NCBI GenBank assembly: GCA_000961595.1
Contig: LADO01000028.1
Span: 1-64,000, forward strand
From: Peptococcaceae bacterium BRH_c4b
GTDB taxonomy: Bacteria > Bacillota > Desulfotomaculia > Desulfotomaculales > Desulfocucumaceae
Reading direction: 5' to 3'
DNA length: 64,000 nucleotides
In this document: positions 33,024 to 43,139 of the stretch, piece by piece
How the letters are laid out: each line of letters opens with the position of its first letter
Numbering within the stretch: the first letter of the stretch is position 1
The notes under the pieces: generated by a model
Databases searched by the model: none
What the model was told of the DNA's origin: nothing
What the model saw: only the letters and a program-made list of their open reading frames with translations
Translations under genes and position numbers: made by a program

Positions 33024-33818
33024 TTAAGTTCCTGAACTTTCAAGTATCCGAATAACAGCTTCATGTTTCCCTTCCCGGGCCAGTGATAATGCTGTCAGCC
33101 CACTGGCGCTTCGCATGGTTGTGTCAGCACCTTCAGCCAGCAACATTTCCACAATCCCGGCATGCCCCATGTAAGTGGTCGCCATCAGTGCAGTTATGCC
33201 ATCCTGGCTTTTAGCATTCACATCGGCGCCTTTGTTCAGCAACGCCCGCACTACAGGGGTATGACCGTTCCTGGCTGCCAGCATCAATGCAGTAGCATTA
33301 TAATTGTCCCTGGCATCAGGGTCCATGCCCTCATCCAGAAGTATTTGCACCATTGGGAGATTACCTTCCTGGACACATTGTAAAAATGAGGCTTCGCTGT
33401 CCGAATAGGCGTAGGCCGCATCTCCTGCTCTTATCAGGCCGCCTTTGACTACCCGCCCGAAGCGGCCCTCACGGCTTACGATATAGGGACGCCCGTGCTC
33501 TTTAAACTTGTCTTTGCCAATGTGCAAAATTTTTATTACAGCATCACCAACACTGACAAAATTACCCACGGCCAGATCGGATGGCATAATCCCTGCTATG
33601 GTAATGTTTTCGGTGTAACCACCGTTTAATACTTCCTCTTTTTTCTCCGGAGGTACTTTTTCCAGGGACTCCACCGGGAAAATGCTTACCTGTCTGTCCC
33701 AGTCACCGCCGTGAGCATCTCCTTTAAGACCCCATCCTTCAATAACCTCAACCTGTTCAATAGAGTTTTTTTCAATTCCCTTAACAGGACTGATGTTAAT
33801 AGCAAGTACTCTTCCCAT
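33024..33818 (-). CDS. MOSC domain fused to ankyrin repeats
   Basis: 264 residues. Residues 1-135 form a MOSC domain of the small bacterial type: SPVKGIEKNSIEQVEVIEGWG, GDAHGGDWDRQVSIFPVE, NITIAG and EGRFGRVVKGG. MOSC proteins handle sulfur or molybdenum cofactor. The conserved Cys that normally lies in the H-I-G-K-x-C region is missing (HIGKDKFKEHGRP). Residues 140-264 are about four ankyrin repeats (GNLPMVQILLDEGMDPDARD, GHTPVVRALLNKGADVNAKS, GHAGIVEMLLAEGADTTMRS, then a partial one). The fusion and the missing Cys suggest the MOSC part acts as a binding module and not as an enzyme. Confidence 0.88.
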   Translation of the reverse strand: MGRVLAINISPVKGIEKNSIEQVEVIEGWGLKGDAHGGDWDRQVSIFPVESLEKVPPEKKEEVLNGGYTENITIAGIMPSDLAVGNFVSVGDAVIKILHIGKDKFKEHGRPYIVSREGRFGRVVKGGLIRAGDAAYAYSDSEASFLQCVQEGNLPMVQILLDEGMDPDARDNYNATALMLAARNGHTPVVRALLNKGADVNAKSQDGITALMATTYMGHAGIVEMLLAEGADTTMRSASGLTALSLAREGKHEAVIRILESSGT

Positions 33819-34156
33819 GGCGCATTCCTTTCGGCAAATATGTAGATTCTAAACATTACATGCTCATGTAAATTTGTTAGAGATATAAATCAGACGACAT
33901 GAATTTTTAGCTGTTCAGGGGCTAATATATAGTAAGGGTTCTGAACTAATATACATTATAGCACACCAGAAATATTATGTATTATTGAGTAAGATTAAAT
34001 AATAAAAGGATGCTCAAGCTTTACTCGAACATCCTTAGAGTGTATAATGATGAGATGGACACAAAACCCCATTAAAACATATCTTTTGCATAATAATATT
34101 ATCACAAATCGTATGGGCCTGTCAATAGGTTCAAGAAAACATTAATGGGAGTAGAT
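33819..34156. other. Intergenic region with one hairpin
   Basis: 338 bp, AT-rich and divergent between the MOSC-ankyrin and helD genes, so it must hold promoters for both. A hairpin AAGGATG/CATCCTT (34006-34036) with partial pairing inside the loop is visible. No gene found. Confidence 0.5.
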
Positions 34157-36388
34157 ATGATGGAAAATTATCAGCAAAACCTGCAAGAAGAAATAATTTA
34201 TCTTGAGCAAACATTGGCAGTTATCAGAAAAGAACTGGACCTGGAAGCGGCCTCCGTAACAGATAAAAAGAGCAGATTGATTGCTTTAAGGAAAGATATG
34301 TGGGAGAACACCGTTCATTTTTCCAATGATTTTGACAGGCTTCCGGAGATTAATCATTTCCTTTCCGAAGTCAATAATCAGACTGCCAATTATGACAGCA
34401 CATTAAAACAAATAAAATATTACAAGAGTATGCTGGGCTCACCCTACTTTGGGAGGTTCGATTTCGCAGAAGACAGTTTCGACGACGGGCTGAAGGTTTA
34501 TATAGGTCTCCATAATGTAATGGATTCAAAAACACACAATATTTTTGTGTATGATTGGCGTGCGCCAGTTTCCAGCATATTTTACCGCTGGGAAGTTGGT
34601 AAAGCGTCATATAGCGCTCCGGCAGGCATAATTTCTGGTGAAGTTTTATTGAAAAGGCAGTATAAAATCCGGGATGCGAAGCTCAAGTACTTTTTTGACT
34701 GCAGTATTAGGATTAATGATGAGAAACTGCAGGAGGTGTTAGGAAACAACTCATCTGCCAAGATGAGAAACATTGTTGAGACCATCCAAAAAGAGCAGGA
34801 TGCCATTATCCGGGATACTGAAAATGAACTTCTGATGGTGCAGGGTGTAGCGGGAAGCGGCAAGACCTCTATTGCCCTGCACCGCATTGCCTTTCTGCTT
34901 TACGAAGGACTGCATGCAAATATAGGCTCCAACAATATCATCATTATTTCCCCCAATACTGTTTTCAGCAAATATATTTCCAGTGTCTTGCCCGAACTTG
35001 GGGAGGAAAATGTAGAGCAAACGACCTTTGATGATATTGTGTCTACGCTTTTTGAGGGCAGGCTGAAAGCAGAAACCAGGAACGAGCAACTAGAGTCTTT
35101 GATTGTTTCCCGAAACAATGAGGAAGGGAAGGTCAGAAGGCAAAGCATTGAATTTAAAGGTTCACGGGTATTTACTCAAATGCTCGACAGATTAATACGG
35201 CAATATGAACGGCGCATGATTGCCTTTGAAGATGTTTATTTCGGCGGTAAAACACTTTTTACCAGACAGCAGCTTAAAAACCTTTTTCTGAACGATAAAA
35301 TAGGCATGCCCATGGTAAAGCGGCTCAAGAGAATAGAAAAAAAGATTATAGAAAGAGTCCATCTGCTGCGAAGGAAAAGGCTCGCCAAAATAGAGAAAAT
35401 AGTGGAAAAAAGCAATGAGCATGAATTGGAAATAAAATCCTTTAGCAGGCTTCTTTCAATCAAGGAAGCTAAAATATTTATGCGGCGGCTGCGTAGATAT
35501 ACGGAAGTTGATTATCTGGACCTTTATAAATTGCTTTTCAACAACCAGGAGCTTTTTTTTAAGCTTGCCCGGAGTTTGGAACTACCCGTGGATATTGAAG
35601 AAATTATTTCAAGAACAAAGGAAAGCCTTGACGAGGGAAAAATTTATTATGAGGACTGCACTCCGGTTCTATACCTTAAAATAAGGCTTGAAGGCAGTGA
35701 TTTATTTTCAGAAATTAAGCAGGTGGTCATAGATGAGGCTCAGGATTATGATCCTCTGCAATATGAGGTTTTTAATCTTTTGTTCCAGGGTGCCAGGTGT
35801 ACCGTGTTGGGTGATACTCACCAGGCCGTTGAAAAAGACGCAGACAATTCCCTATACGATATCGTGGCGGATATTTTCCACAGAAGCAAAATGGTAAAGC
35901 TTTTTTTGAATAAAAGTTATAGGGCTTCTTTTGAAATTAACAACTTTACTCAAAGACTGCTGGGTAAAAAGCAGGACTTTATATCCTTTGAGAGGCACGA
36001 AGCTGAGCCAGTGATTGTGTTTAAGGATACGCCGGAGATGGTTGAGCGTGCTGTTGAGCACGACATAGATTCCTACTTTGAACAGGGCTATGAATCCATT
36101 GCAGTGATATGCAAGACCCGGGAAGAGGCTGAAAGATTACATGCCAGACTTAATAACTCCATGAATATTAAGCTTGTCAGCACCGTGGATGGCGAGATTG
36201 GCAAAGGCGCATTGGTAATCCCAGCTTACATGGTAAAGGGTCTGGAGTTTGACGTTGTGCTTGTTCATGGCGCATCCAGGGATAATTATGCCACTGAGTT
36301 TGACAGAAAGCTGCTATATGTAGCCTGTACAAGGGCACTCCACCGGTTGGTGCTTTATCATGCGGGAGAAAAAAGCCCGTTCATATAA
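34157..36388 (+). CDS. helD: UvrD-like ATPase, HelD-type RNA polymerase recycling factor
   Basis: About 743 residues. An N-terminal antiparallel coiled coil (YQQNLQEEIIYLEQTLAVIR) is the arm that enters the RNA polymerase channel in HelD. Walker A is VQGVAGSGKTSIALHRIAF (about residue 226-244), Walker B VVIDEAQDYDPLQYE, and the C-terminal motif VHGASRDNYATEFDRKLLYVACTRA. The order and the insertion between domains match HelD/helicase-IV-like proteins of Firmicutes. The frame opens at ATG 34145, but GGGAG lies five bases before ATG 34157, so the later start is preferred. Confidence 0.9.
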   Translation: MMENYQQNLQEEIIYLEQTLAVIRKELDLEAASVTDKKSRLIALRKDMWENTVHFSNDFDRLPEINHFLSEVNNQTANYDSTLKQIKYYKSMLGSPYFGRFDFAEDSFDDGLKVYIGLHNVMDSKTHNIFVYDWRAPVSSIFYRWEVGKASYSAPAGIISGEVLLKRQYKIRDAKLKYFFDCSIRINDEKLQEVLGNNSSAKMRNIVETIQKEQDAIIRDTENELLMVQGVAGSGKTSIALHRIAFLLYEGLHANIGSNNIIIISPNTVFSKYISSVLPELGEENVEQTTFDDIVSTLFEGRLKAETRNEQLESLIVSRNNEEGKVRRQSIEFKGSRVFTQMLDRLIRQYERRMIAFEDVYFGGKTLFTRQQLKNLFLNDKIGMPMVKRLKRIEKKIIERVHLLRRKRLAKIEKIVEKSNEHELEIKSFSRLLSIKEAKIFMRRLRRYTEVDYLDLYKLLFNNQELFFKLARSLELPVDIEEIISRTKESLDEGKIYYEDCTPVLYLKIRLEGSDLFSEIKQVVIDEAQDYDPLQYEVFNLLFQGARCTVLGDTHQAVEKDADNSLYDIVADIFHRSKMVKLFLNKSYRASFEINNFTQRLLGKKQDFISFERHEAEPVIVFKDTPEMVERAVEHDIDSYFEQGYESIAVICKTREEAERLHARLNNSMNIKLVSTVDGEIGKGALVIPAYMVKGLEFDVVLVHGASRDNYATEFDRKLLYVACTRALHRLVLYHAGEKSPFI

Positions 36389-36523
36389 TAATTTTTTTGC
36401 ATATACCTAATAAAAATGAAGAAGTATTGACACCATTAGTATATGCTAATAATTACCGATCAAAAGCCACCGCAAGATTTGCGTCTTTTATAATACATTT
36501 GTCGGCACAAGGGGTTTTTATAT

Positions 36524-39500
36524 TTGCTTATACTACATGGTTGTTGGGTTACATCTGCCGGCAGACGGACAGCAGGGCATTTTTTTGTGTGGGCTGAAAC
36601 CCGGCCCTCATATTATCCGGAAACGAGCAGCGGCAGGACATCAAAGACATTGCTGGTAGATGCTTTTGCAGCGTCGGATGGGGATATATTAAATATTATA
36701 ACAGAGCTTGCGGATAAGAAACTGTTGCTCCGGGGGTATCTGGTACCTGAAAGGCATACCATTCTGCTTCCCACTGCTAAGGGAAATATTCCCGTTTCAT
36801 CTTATCCTGTAGGTGTGCTGGAAGAAAATTGGCCCGGGCCGGCCGGAGCGGCGGATAACCACATATTGCAGCCCGGGCCGGTACATGGTATTGCCTTTCC
36901 TGCCCATACGGCGGTTATTTTTTTGTCTAGTCTTTCCTGGTCGAATCAGTCGGCACACAGGCGCTGGGCGGCTGACCTGCTCTTTTGGGGACATGCTGCC
37001 AAATTTGCATTGGAATTGCTTGTTCGCCAGCGTTTTGTATCATCGACAGCTCCTGTCCGGGATAACTCCGGTAAATCAGTTAGGAAAAATTCAAGCTCAA
37101 AACTGCTGAGAGGTGGCGCCGGTGTATATTCCGCCGCCTGGCAAGCAGTTTTCAGCGATCCGGGTGATGCCGCTCGTTTAGATCTTCTGGCAGGCGCCCT
37201 GCCGGAAATATGCAGGGGTGTATATCCAGCAGACGAAGATCGTGTAAAGTATTTTCAGCCTCCTGCAGGAGATATGCTGCTCAGGGACTTTTTATCTGCT
37301 GCTGTGAATGGTTTTGTATGTACCTGGTTTCAGCCAGGACCGGAAAGAATGAACGACGTTAAGGCTTTGGGGAACTATGGGGCTGCGGAAAAATGGCTGG
37401 GGGCGCTCTTCTCCGGTGACCCACCGCCGGCCAGTGACCCGGCCGGCCAGATGAAAGCACTGGACGGGCAGGCAGGCATGTGGGTGGAAACACTTGCAGG
37501 TCAGGCCGGAAAGTCGTCCTTTAGAACATGTTTCAGGCTGGAACCGCCCCCGGAACCGGCAAATGATCTGCTGGAACCGAAGCAAAACATAGCTGGGAGG
37601 AGCCACCGCAGGGAGGAAAACAGTGATTGGCGCTTATCTTTTCTTCTTCAGGCCACCGATGATCCCACCCTTTTAATACCGGCAGACATCATTTGGAAAG
37701 AGACAAAAGCTTCTCTGAAGATTTTGGGCCGCAAACTGGAAAATCCACAGGAGCGCCTGCTGGCTGATCTTGCCAGGGCCTCCTTTGTATTTGATCCCAT
37801 TCGGGAAAGCCTTAATACAACCGCGCCAGAAGGCTGCAAACTGACGGCTGCCGGGGCGTACGCCTTTTTAACTGAAGCACTTCCATTTTTGGAGGAAAGC
37901 GGTTTCGGAGTGCTTGTACCAGCCTGGTGGCAGAAAGGCGGCTTAAAGCCGGGGCTTAGAATTAAGGTCAGGCCCCCAGGAAAGACTGCTAAATCTGACG
38001 GTGTCGGAAGCGGGATGATGGGGTTAAACACCCTGGTGGAATATGACTGGGAACTGGCCCTGGGTGATCAGGTACTCAGCCGGGCAGAGTTTAAAAAATT
38101 GTCGGACTTGAAAACTTCTCTTGTGCGGGTGCGCGGCCAGTGGATAGAGTTATCCCCGGATTTGGTGGAAGAGGCCCTCAAAATATGGGACAGTCCCCGG
38201 AGACTAATGACTGTTGGAGAAATTATGCGCCTGGGTGACCCGGCGCTGCGCAAATCGTTACCAGGGGATGCAGAAACAGAAAGTACTTTAGCGGTGACAG
38301 ACGTAGAAGGAGAGGGCTGGGTTGCTGATGTTTTTAACCGTCTGAATGGCGGGATAAAAATGGAAGAGCTGGTGCAGCCGGAAGGTTTTTGCGGGACTTT
38401 GCGTGGCTATCAGCTAAGGGGGTTCTCCTGGCTGCATTTTCTCAGCGAATTGGGAATCGGTTGCTGCCTGGCAGATGACATGGGTCTGGGTAAGACCATT
38501 CAGTTGATAGCCCTGCTGCTTTACCGCATAGAACAGCGACTGCCGGCAGGCCCTGTTTTACTGATCTGCCCCACTTCAGTGGTGGGAAACTGGCAGCGTG
38601 AAATTGAGCGTTTCGGACCTGGCCTAACTGTTATGGTACATCATGGCAGCCGGCGGCTTGCCGGCAGAGAATTTATCGACGCGGCCAGCTGCGTTGACGT
38701 GGTAGTCAGCACCTATTCCCTGGCCTATCGTGATCATGAAGATTTTATGGGTATCCACTGGGATGGAGTCGTGCTGGACGAGGCGCAGAATATAAAAAAC
38801 TCTTCTGCCAAGCAGTCGCAGAGCATACGAAGCCTGCGGGCCAGCTATAGAATCGCACTTACGGGCACGCCGGTAGAAAACCGCCTCTCCGAGCTATGGT
38901 CCATTATGGATTTTTTAAACCCCTCCTACATGTATTCTTTCAATGATTTTCGCGCCCGTTTTGCCATACCCATTGAGCGTTTTAATGACGAGAGCCGTCT
39001 TTCCCTGCTAAACAAAATGGTGCGCCCATTTATACTGCGCAGGGTAAAAACCGACCCGCTGATTATTAATGATCTTCCTGAAAAACAGGAGATGAAGGTA
39101 TTTTGCCAACTTACTCAGGAGCAGGCGACTCTTTATCAGGCAGTTCTGCAGGATATGTTGGAGCGTATCCAGGTATCTAAAGGAATTGGACGTCGCGGGC
39201 TGATACTCGCGACTCTGACCAAGCTGAAGCAGGTCTGCAACCATCCGGCTCAGTATACCGGTGATGGCGGGGAATTGGCAGGCCGCTCCGGAAAGCTATC
39301 CAGGCTGACAGAAATACTGGACGAGGTTATATCCACCGGTGATCGGGTATTAATTTTTAGCCAGTTTGCGGTGATGGGGGAGCTGCTGAGAAAATATCTG
39401 CAAAAATTTTTTGGACGGGAAGTACTTTTTTTGCATGGCTCAGTGCCGGCACGACAGAGAGATGACATGGTGATCCGGTTTCAGGAAGAAAGAGAAGGGC

Positions 39501-39829
39501 CGGAAATTTTCATTCTTTCCCTTAAGGCCGGGGGGGTAGGATTAAACCTCACCCGGGCAAATCACGTAATCCATTTTGACCGCTGGTGGAACCCCGCCGT
39601 TGAAAACCAGGCTACGGACAGGGCCTTCAGGATTGGCCAGCAGAAAAATGTACTGGTGCACAAATTCATTTGTACCGGCACACTGGAAGAGAAAATAGAT
39701 GAAATGATGGAAAAGAAAAAAGCTCTGGCTGAAAGCATCATCGGCTCCGGTGAAAGCTGGCTGACGGAGCTGGACACGGGGCAACTGCGCGAACTCTTTG
39801 CCCTGGGACCAGACGCACTGGACGGCTAA
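36524..39829 (+). CDS. SNF2-family DEAD/DEAH box helicase
   Basis: 1101 residues. The N-terminus ILHGCWVTSAGRRTAGHFFVWAE is typical of bacterial SNF2 proteins of the HepA/RapA-unlike YwqA group. After a variable region come LADDMGLGKTIQ (Walker A, about 649-660), VVLDEAQNIKN (DEAQ box), [32 protein letters not shown] and the C-terminal [25 protein letters not shown] split into family blocks, then [11 protein letters not shown]. The start is TTG after AAGGGG. Its final 721 bases are repeated at 42070-42785. Confidence 0.92.
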   Translation: MLILHGCWVTSAGRRTAGHFFVWAETRPSYYPETSSGRTSKTLLVDAFAASDGDILNIITELADKKLLLRGYLVPERHTILLPTAKGNIPVSSYPVGVLEENWPGPAGAADNHILQPGPVHGIAFPAHTAVIFLSSLSWSNQSAHRRWAADLLFWGHAAKFALELLVRQRFVSSTAPVRDNSGKSVRKNSSSKLLRGGAGVYSAAWQAVFSDPGDAARLDLLAGALPEICRGVYPADEDRVKYFQPPAGDMLLRDFLSAAVNGFVCTWFQPGPERMNDVKALGNYGAAEKWLGALFSGDPPPASDPAGQMKALDGQAGMWVETLAGQAGKSSFRTCFRLEPPPEPANDLLEPKQNIAGRSHRREENSDWRLSFLLQATDDPTLLIPADIIWKETKASLKILGRKLENPQERLLADLARASFVFDPIRESLNTTAPEGCKLTAAGAYAFLTEALPFLEESGFGVLVPAWWQKGGLKPGLRIKVRPPGKTAKSDGVGSGMMGLNTLVEYDWELALGDQVLSRAEFKKLSDLKTSLVRVRGQWIELSPDLVEEALKIWDSPRRLMTVGEIMRLGDPALRKSLPGDAETESTLAVTDVEGEGWVADVFNRLNGGIKMEELVQPEGFCGTLRGYQLRGFSWLHFLSELGIGCCLADDMGLGKTIQLIALLLYRIEQRLPAGPVLLICPTSVVGNWQREIERFGPGLTVMVHHGSRRLAGREFIDAASCVDVVVSTYSLAYRDHEDFMGIHWDGVVLDEAQNIKNSSAKQSQSIRSLRASYRIALTGTPVENRLSELWSIMDFLNPSYMYSFNDFRARFAIPIERFNDESRLSLLNKMVRPFILRRVKTDPLIINDLPEKQEMKVFCQLTQEQATLYQAVLQDMLERIQVSKGIGRRGLILATLTKLKQVCNHPAQYTGDGGELAGRSGKLSRLTEILDEVISTGDRVLIFSQFAVMGELLRKYLQKFFGREVLFLHGSVPARQRDDMVIRFQEEREGPEIFILSLKAGGVGLNLTRANHVIHFDRWWNPAVENQATDRAFRIGQQKNVLVHKFICTGTLEEKIDEMMEKKKALAESIIGSGESWLTELDTGQLRELFALGPDALDG

Positions 39830-39967
39830 ACGCAGGGAGGTCACCGGTATCCGAATCGAATGACGGTGTCTCGCGAGTAATCTATAAAGGCAAAAACAGC
39901 GGAGTCCGTGAAACTTTTGTGGCGCTGGATTGGTTGGCCCGGCTTAGCATATGAAAGGAGAAGAAAA

Positions 39968-40648
39968 TTGAGTACAAACAAAAAAACAGCAAGATTGGCA
40001 GGATTCTTATGGTTGCTTATGTTTATATTTGGTCCTATTGCACAAATTGTCCGTTCCAAAATATTTGTAATTGGGGATATAGAAGCTACAGCTAATAATA
40101 TTTTAGCAAATGAGTTTCTATTCCGACTGGGTTTTGTGAGCGATCTAATTATGATGGTCATCTTTCTGTTACTGCCTTTAGTCTTATACAAGCTGCTAAA
40201 TACAGTAGATAAAAACCTGTCTATACTCATGGTTATTTTTGTAATAGTAAGTGTTCCTATTAACATGCTAAACCTTTTGAATGAATTTTCATCATTACAC
40301 CTTTTAAGTGGTGCAGAATACTTAAGCGTGTTTGAAATCAGGCAGATAAAGGCACAGGCAATGCTGTCTTATGATTTATACTTACACGGATATGAAATAG
40401 CCAATATCTTCTTCGCTCTGTGGCTTGTTCCCCTGGGCATTTTAGTTTACAGGTCGGGATTTCTTCCAAGAGTTCTCGGTATTTTACTTGTGGTTGGCGG
40501 TTGTGGCTTACTTCTAGAAGTATTTATACATTTTCTATTTCCAAACTGCGTAATAGTTAACACAATTCTTTTAATACCACAAACAATCGCGGAATTTTCA
40601 TTCTTAATATGGATATTGATTAGAGGCATAAATGAATCAAAGGTATAA
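39968..40648 (+). CDS. DUF4386 membrane protein
   Basis: 226 residues with six hydrophobic helices (ARLAGFLWLLMFIFGPIAQI, LIMMVIFLLLPLVLYKLL, LSILMVIFVIVSVPINMLNL and three more). It contains the family features KKTARLAGFLWL and LLVVGGCGLLLEVF. TTG 39968 follows GAAAGGAG; the longer frame from 39908 has no ribosome site. Function of DUF4386 is unknown. A truncated paralogue lies tail-to-tail at 40676. Confidence 0.85.
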   Translation: MSTNKKTARLAGFLWLLMFIFGPIAQIVRSKIFVIGDIEATANNILANEFLFRLGFVSDLIMMVIFLLLPLVLYKLLNTVDKNLSILMVIFVIVSVPINMLNLLNEFSSLHLLSGAEYLSVFEIRQIKAQAMLSYDLYLHGYEIANIFFALWLVPLGILVYRSGFLPRVLGILLVVGGCGLLLEVFIHFLFPNCVIVNTILLIPQTIAEFSFLIWILIRGINESKV

Positions 40649-40675
40649 GCTGTAAATTTTTCAGATATTCTAAAT

Positions 40676-40987
40676 CTATCCAATACATTCCGGTGCCAGT
40701 ATAAACACTACCATAAGCACCGCATGGTTCTTATTGACCGGTTTGAGCAATTTGTACAACAGGAGAACCAAAAAAATATTAACGATAGGAACGGTCAAGG
40801 CGCTCATAATACTGAGACGGAACAGCCATACATGTGCCAAAATATTATTGACCGTCGCCGCGGCATCTCCCGACACGATAAGTGAGGGAATATACATGCC
40901 GCCGAAAAAACCGAGCGGAGCCAAAAGCAAATACAGGAATCCAGCGATTCTTGCGGTCTTATTGATTGAATGCATTTTAGCAGTCAT
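40676..40987 (-). pseudogene. DUF4386 protein, C-terminus missing
   Basis: 103 residues. NKTARIAGFLYLLLAPLGFF, AAATVNNILAHVWLFRLSIM and LLLYKLLKPVNKNHAVLMVV match the first half of the intact paralogue at 39968 (TARLAGFLWLL, ATANNILANEFLFRLGFV, LVLYKLLNTVDKNLSILMVI). It ends abruptly after helix three at VFILAPECIG. The cut lies 28 bp from the stop of the intact copy. Confidence 0.75.
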
Positions 40988-41237
40988 CGATTCATCTCCA
41001 ACTTACTGTTATTATAAATTCAGATCGTATTTTGCTAGCTAACTTATGGGTAAGCGGCGGCGGCCACTGACCTTGCCTTGAAAATCGCCATTGTTCCCGC
41101 CGTCCGCTTTAACTGATTGTTGGAAATTTTGACAGGCTTTCAACCGAAGAGGTTTTATGGAGCCTGTCCTTTGACTTCCTTACTCGCATAACCGAATTTG
41201 TTTGCAATTATCCTGTATTTTGTATGAATAACCCAAC

Positions 41238-41534
41238 TCACTTACTGATTCGATTTTTCCAATATGCAGGCTCTCTGTTTAATTGCATTACTGCAATAAT
41301 CAAGATCTCACTCTCCAAAATCTGGTAAACCAATCCATATGGGAAACGGTTAGTTAAACATCTTCTGGTGTTTTTTGAAAATCCGCCCCATGCCTTTGGA
41401 TATTGGATAATACGAAAGATAGTTGCTTTAACCTCTCTAGCGAATTCCTCTCCAAGTCCGGCTTGGCATTTCTCATAATAATCGATTGCTTGATTTAATT
41501 CAAGTCTGGCCGAAGGATGAAAAGTATATCTCAT
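41238..41534 (-). CDS. ParE-family toxin
   Basis: 98 residues. YTFHPSARLELNQAIDYYEK, GLGEEFAREVKATIFRIIQY, RRCLTNRFPYGLVYQILE and the terminal IIAVMQLNREPAYWKNR are the usual ParE landmarks, including the W at the end. It overlaps the antitoxin by four bases. Confidence 0.92.
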   Translation of the reverse strand: MRYTFHPSARLELNQAIDYYEKCQAGLGEEFAREVKATIFRIIQYPKAWGGFSKNTRRCLTNRFPYGLVYQILESEILIIAVMQLNREPAYWKNRISK

Positions 41535-41755
41535 TTCGAAAACCGATCATGAATTTCTCTAAAAACTTCCTCGCCATCAATTAGAGTGACTTTTCCTGAT
41601 CGTATCTCCGCTACTCTTTTTTCAGACTCTTGCGCCCAGAGTTCATCAATTTCCTTTTGTGATGGATTCAAGCTATTCAGAAGGCGAGTAATCAATTGCG
41701 TTTTCAAGTCTAACGGTAGGGAATCCACCATCGTCATCAGCTCATTTGTATCCAT
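41531..41755 (-). CDS. Addiction module antitoxin (PF09720-type)
   Basis: 74 residues. VDSLPLDLKTQLITRLLNSL and IDELWAQESEKRVAEIRSGK then IDGEEVFREIHDRF are hallmarks of the short TIGR02574/PF09720 antitoxins that accompany this ParE type. Start ATG 41753-41755, nine bases after TTGGAGG; the apparent upstream TTG is part of that ribosome site. Confidence 0.92.
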   Translation of the reverse strand: MDTNELMTMVDSLPLDLKTQLITRLLNSLNPSQKEIDELWAQESEKRVAEIRSGKVTLIDGEEVFREIHDRFSK

Positions 41756-41911
41756 TGATAAAACCTCCAATTCATAAACTCATCCGGCAAAAAAATCGAT
41801 TATTTGAATTTTGAGAACCACTTAAAATCATTCCTTTAGTACAATTATACCATCGGTAAATTTAAGAGCAATATCTTAATATTCTCCGTCTTCTTACCAA
41901 AACGATCGCCT

Positions 41912-42774
41912 GTTTAATTCAAGGCCGGCATCCCTTTCTGGTGGATTTGACCCATAAGGTCAAGTGGGACCTGCAGGATAAGAATCTGGCCACCAGCAAA
42001 CCGCTGGGACTGGATATTCCGACGTTGCCCGGCGCTTGCGTCTTTCAAAAAGGCGTGCTAATCAGTCAGAGCAGGCGACTCTTTATCAGGCAGTTCTTTA
42101 TGTTGGAGCGTATCCAGGTATCTAAAGGAATTGGACGTCGCGGGCTGATACTCGCGACCCTGACCAAGCTGAAGCAGGTTTGCAACCATCCGGCTCAGTA
42201 TACCGGTGATGGCGGGGAATTGGCAGGCCGCTCCGGAAAGCTATCCAGGCTGACTGAAATACTGGACGAGGTTATATCCACCGGTGATCGGGTATTAATC
42301 TTTAGCCAGTTTGCGGTGATGGGGGAGCTGCTGAGAAAATATCTACAAAAATTTTTTGGACGGGAAGTACTTTTTTTGCATGGTTCAGTGCCGGCACGAC
42401 AAAGAGATGACATGGTGATCCGGTTTCAGGAAGAAAGAGAAGGGCCGGAAATTTTCATTCTTTCCCTTAAGGCCGGGGGCGTAGGATTAAACCTCACCCG
42501 GGCAAATCACGTAATCCATTTTGACCGCTGGTGGAACCCCGCCGTTGAAAACCAGGCCACGGACAGGGCCTTCAGGATTGGCCAGCAGAAAAATGTACTG
42601 GTGCACAAATTCATTTGTACCGGCACACTGGAAGAGAAAATAGATGAAATGATGGAAAAGAAAAAAGCTCTGGCTGAAAGCATCATCGGCTCCGGTGAAA
42701 GCTGGCTGACGGAGCTGGACACGGGGCAACTGCGTGAACTCTTTGCCCTGGGACCAGACGCACTGGACGGCTAA
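41912..42774 (+). pseudogene. Chimeric ORF: unknown fragment fused to duplicated SNF2 C-terminus
   Basis: From 42070 to 42785 the DNA is nearly identical to the end of the SNF2 gene (39120-39840), including ten bases after the stop. One 5-base deletion near 42098 and scattered substitutions, mostly silent, separate the copies. Upstream, the same frame carries an unrelated piece reading [20 protein letters not shown] and [16 protein letters not shown], whose parent I do not recognise. Only helicase lobe 2 is present, so no ATPase activity is possible. There is no convincing start. Confidence 0.85.
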
Positions 42775-42785
42775 ACGCAGGGAGG
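42070..42785 (+). repeat. Duplicated SNF2 segment
   Basis: Second copy of 39120-39840. The synonymous pattern (for example CGCGACT/CGCGACC and CAGGTC/CAGGTT) shows slight divergence. Confidence 0.95.
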
Positions 42786-42997
42786 CTGGAAACAGTCTCG
42801 GGCAACAAAGAGCAATCAATAATCAATCTGCGTTACCCATATTCCCAACAGGGGTGAACAACTTGTCCGGTATTACGGGTACTATTCAAACAAGTCACGG
42901 GGAATACGCAAGGGATAATCTGTTGCTTGTATAAGTGAGCCTTGGGTTCGGAAGGGGTTATTCTCCTGCCGAACCCTTAGAGCGAACATAAAGGTAT

Positions 42998-43048
42998 GGG
43001 GACACACCTCACTTTAGAGTCTGGATCTAGGGTCAGAGGACTGTCCCC
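42998..43048. repeat. GGGGACA palindromic repeat
   Basis: GGGGACACACCTC at the left and GAGGACTGTCCCC at the right give a 51 bp imperfect hairpin. A shorter version with the same left end (GGGGACACACCTC) sits inside topB at 54968. Confidence 0.7.
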
Positions 43049-43139
43049 AACTTTGAGCTTTACAGCCTGTTTATCCCCGATCTTCGAGGACGGGGTCTTA
43101 CAGGCTGTTAGCGAGATAAAAGGTTTTATGTAAAACCGG

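Noticed and set aside
36397-36597. 66-residue ORF between helD and the SNF2 gene
   Set aside because: Overlaps the SNF2 start in another frame and has no recognisable features.
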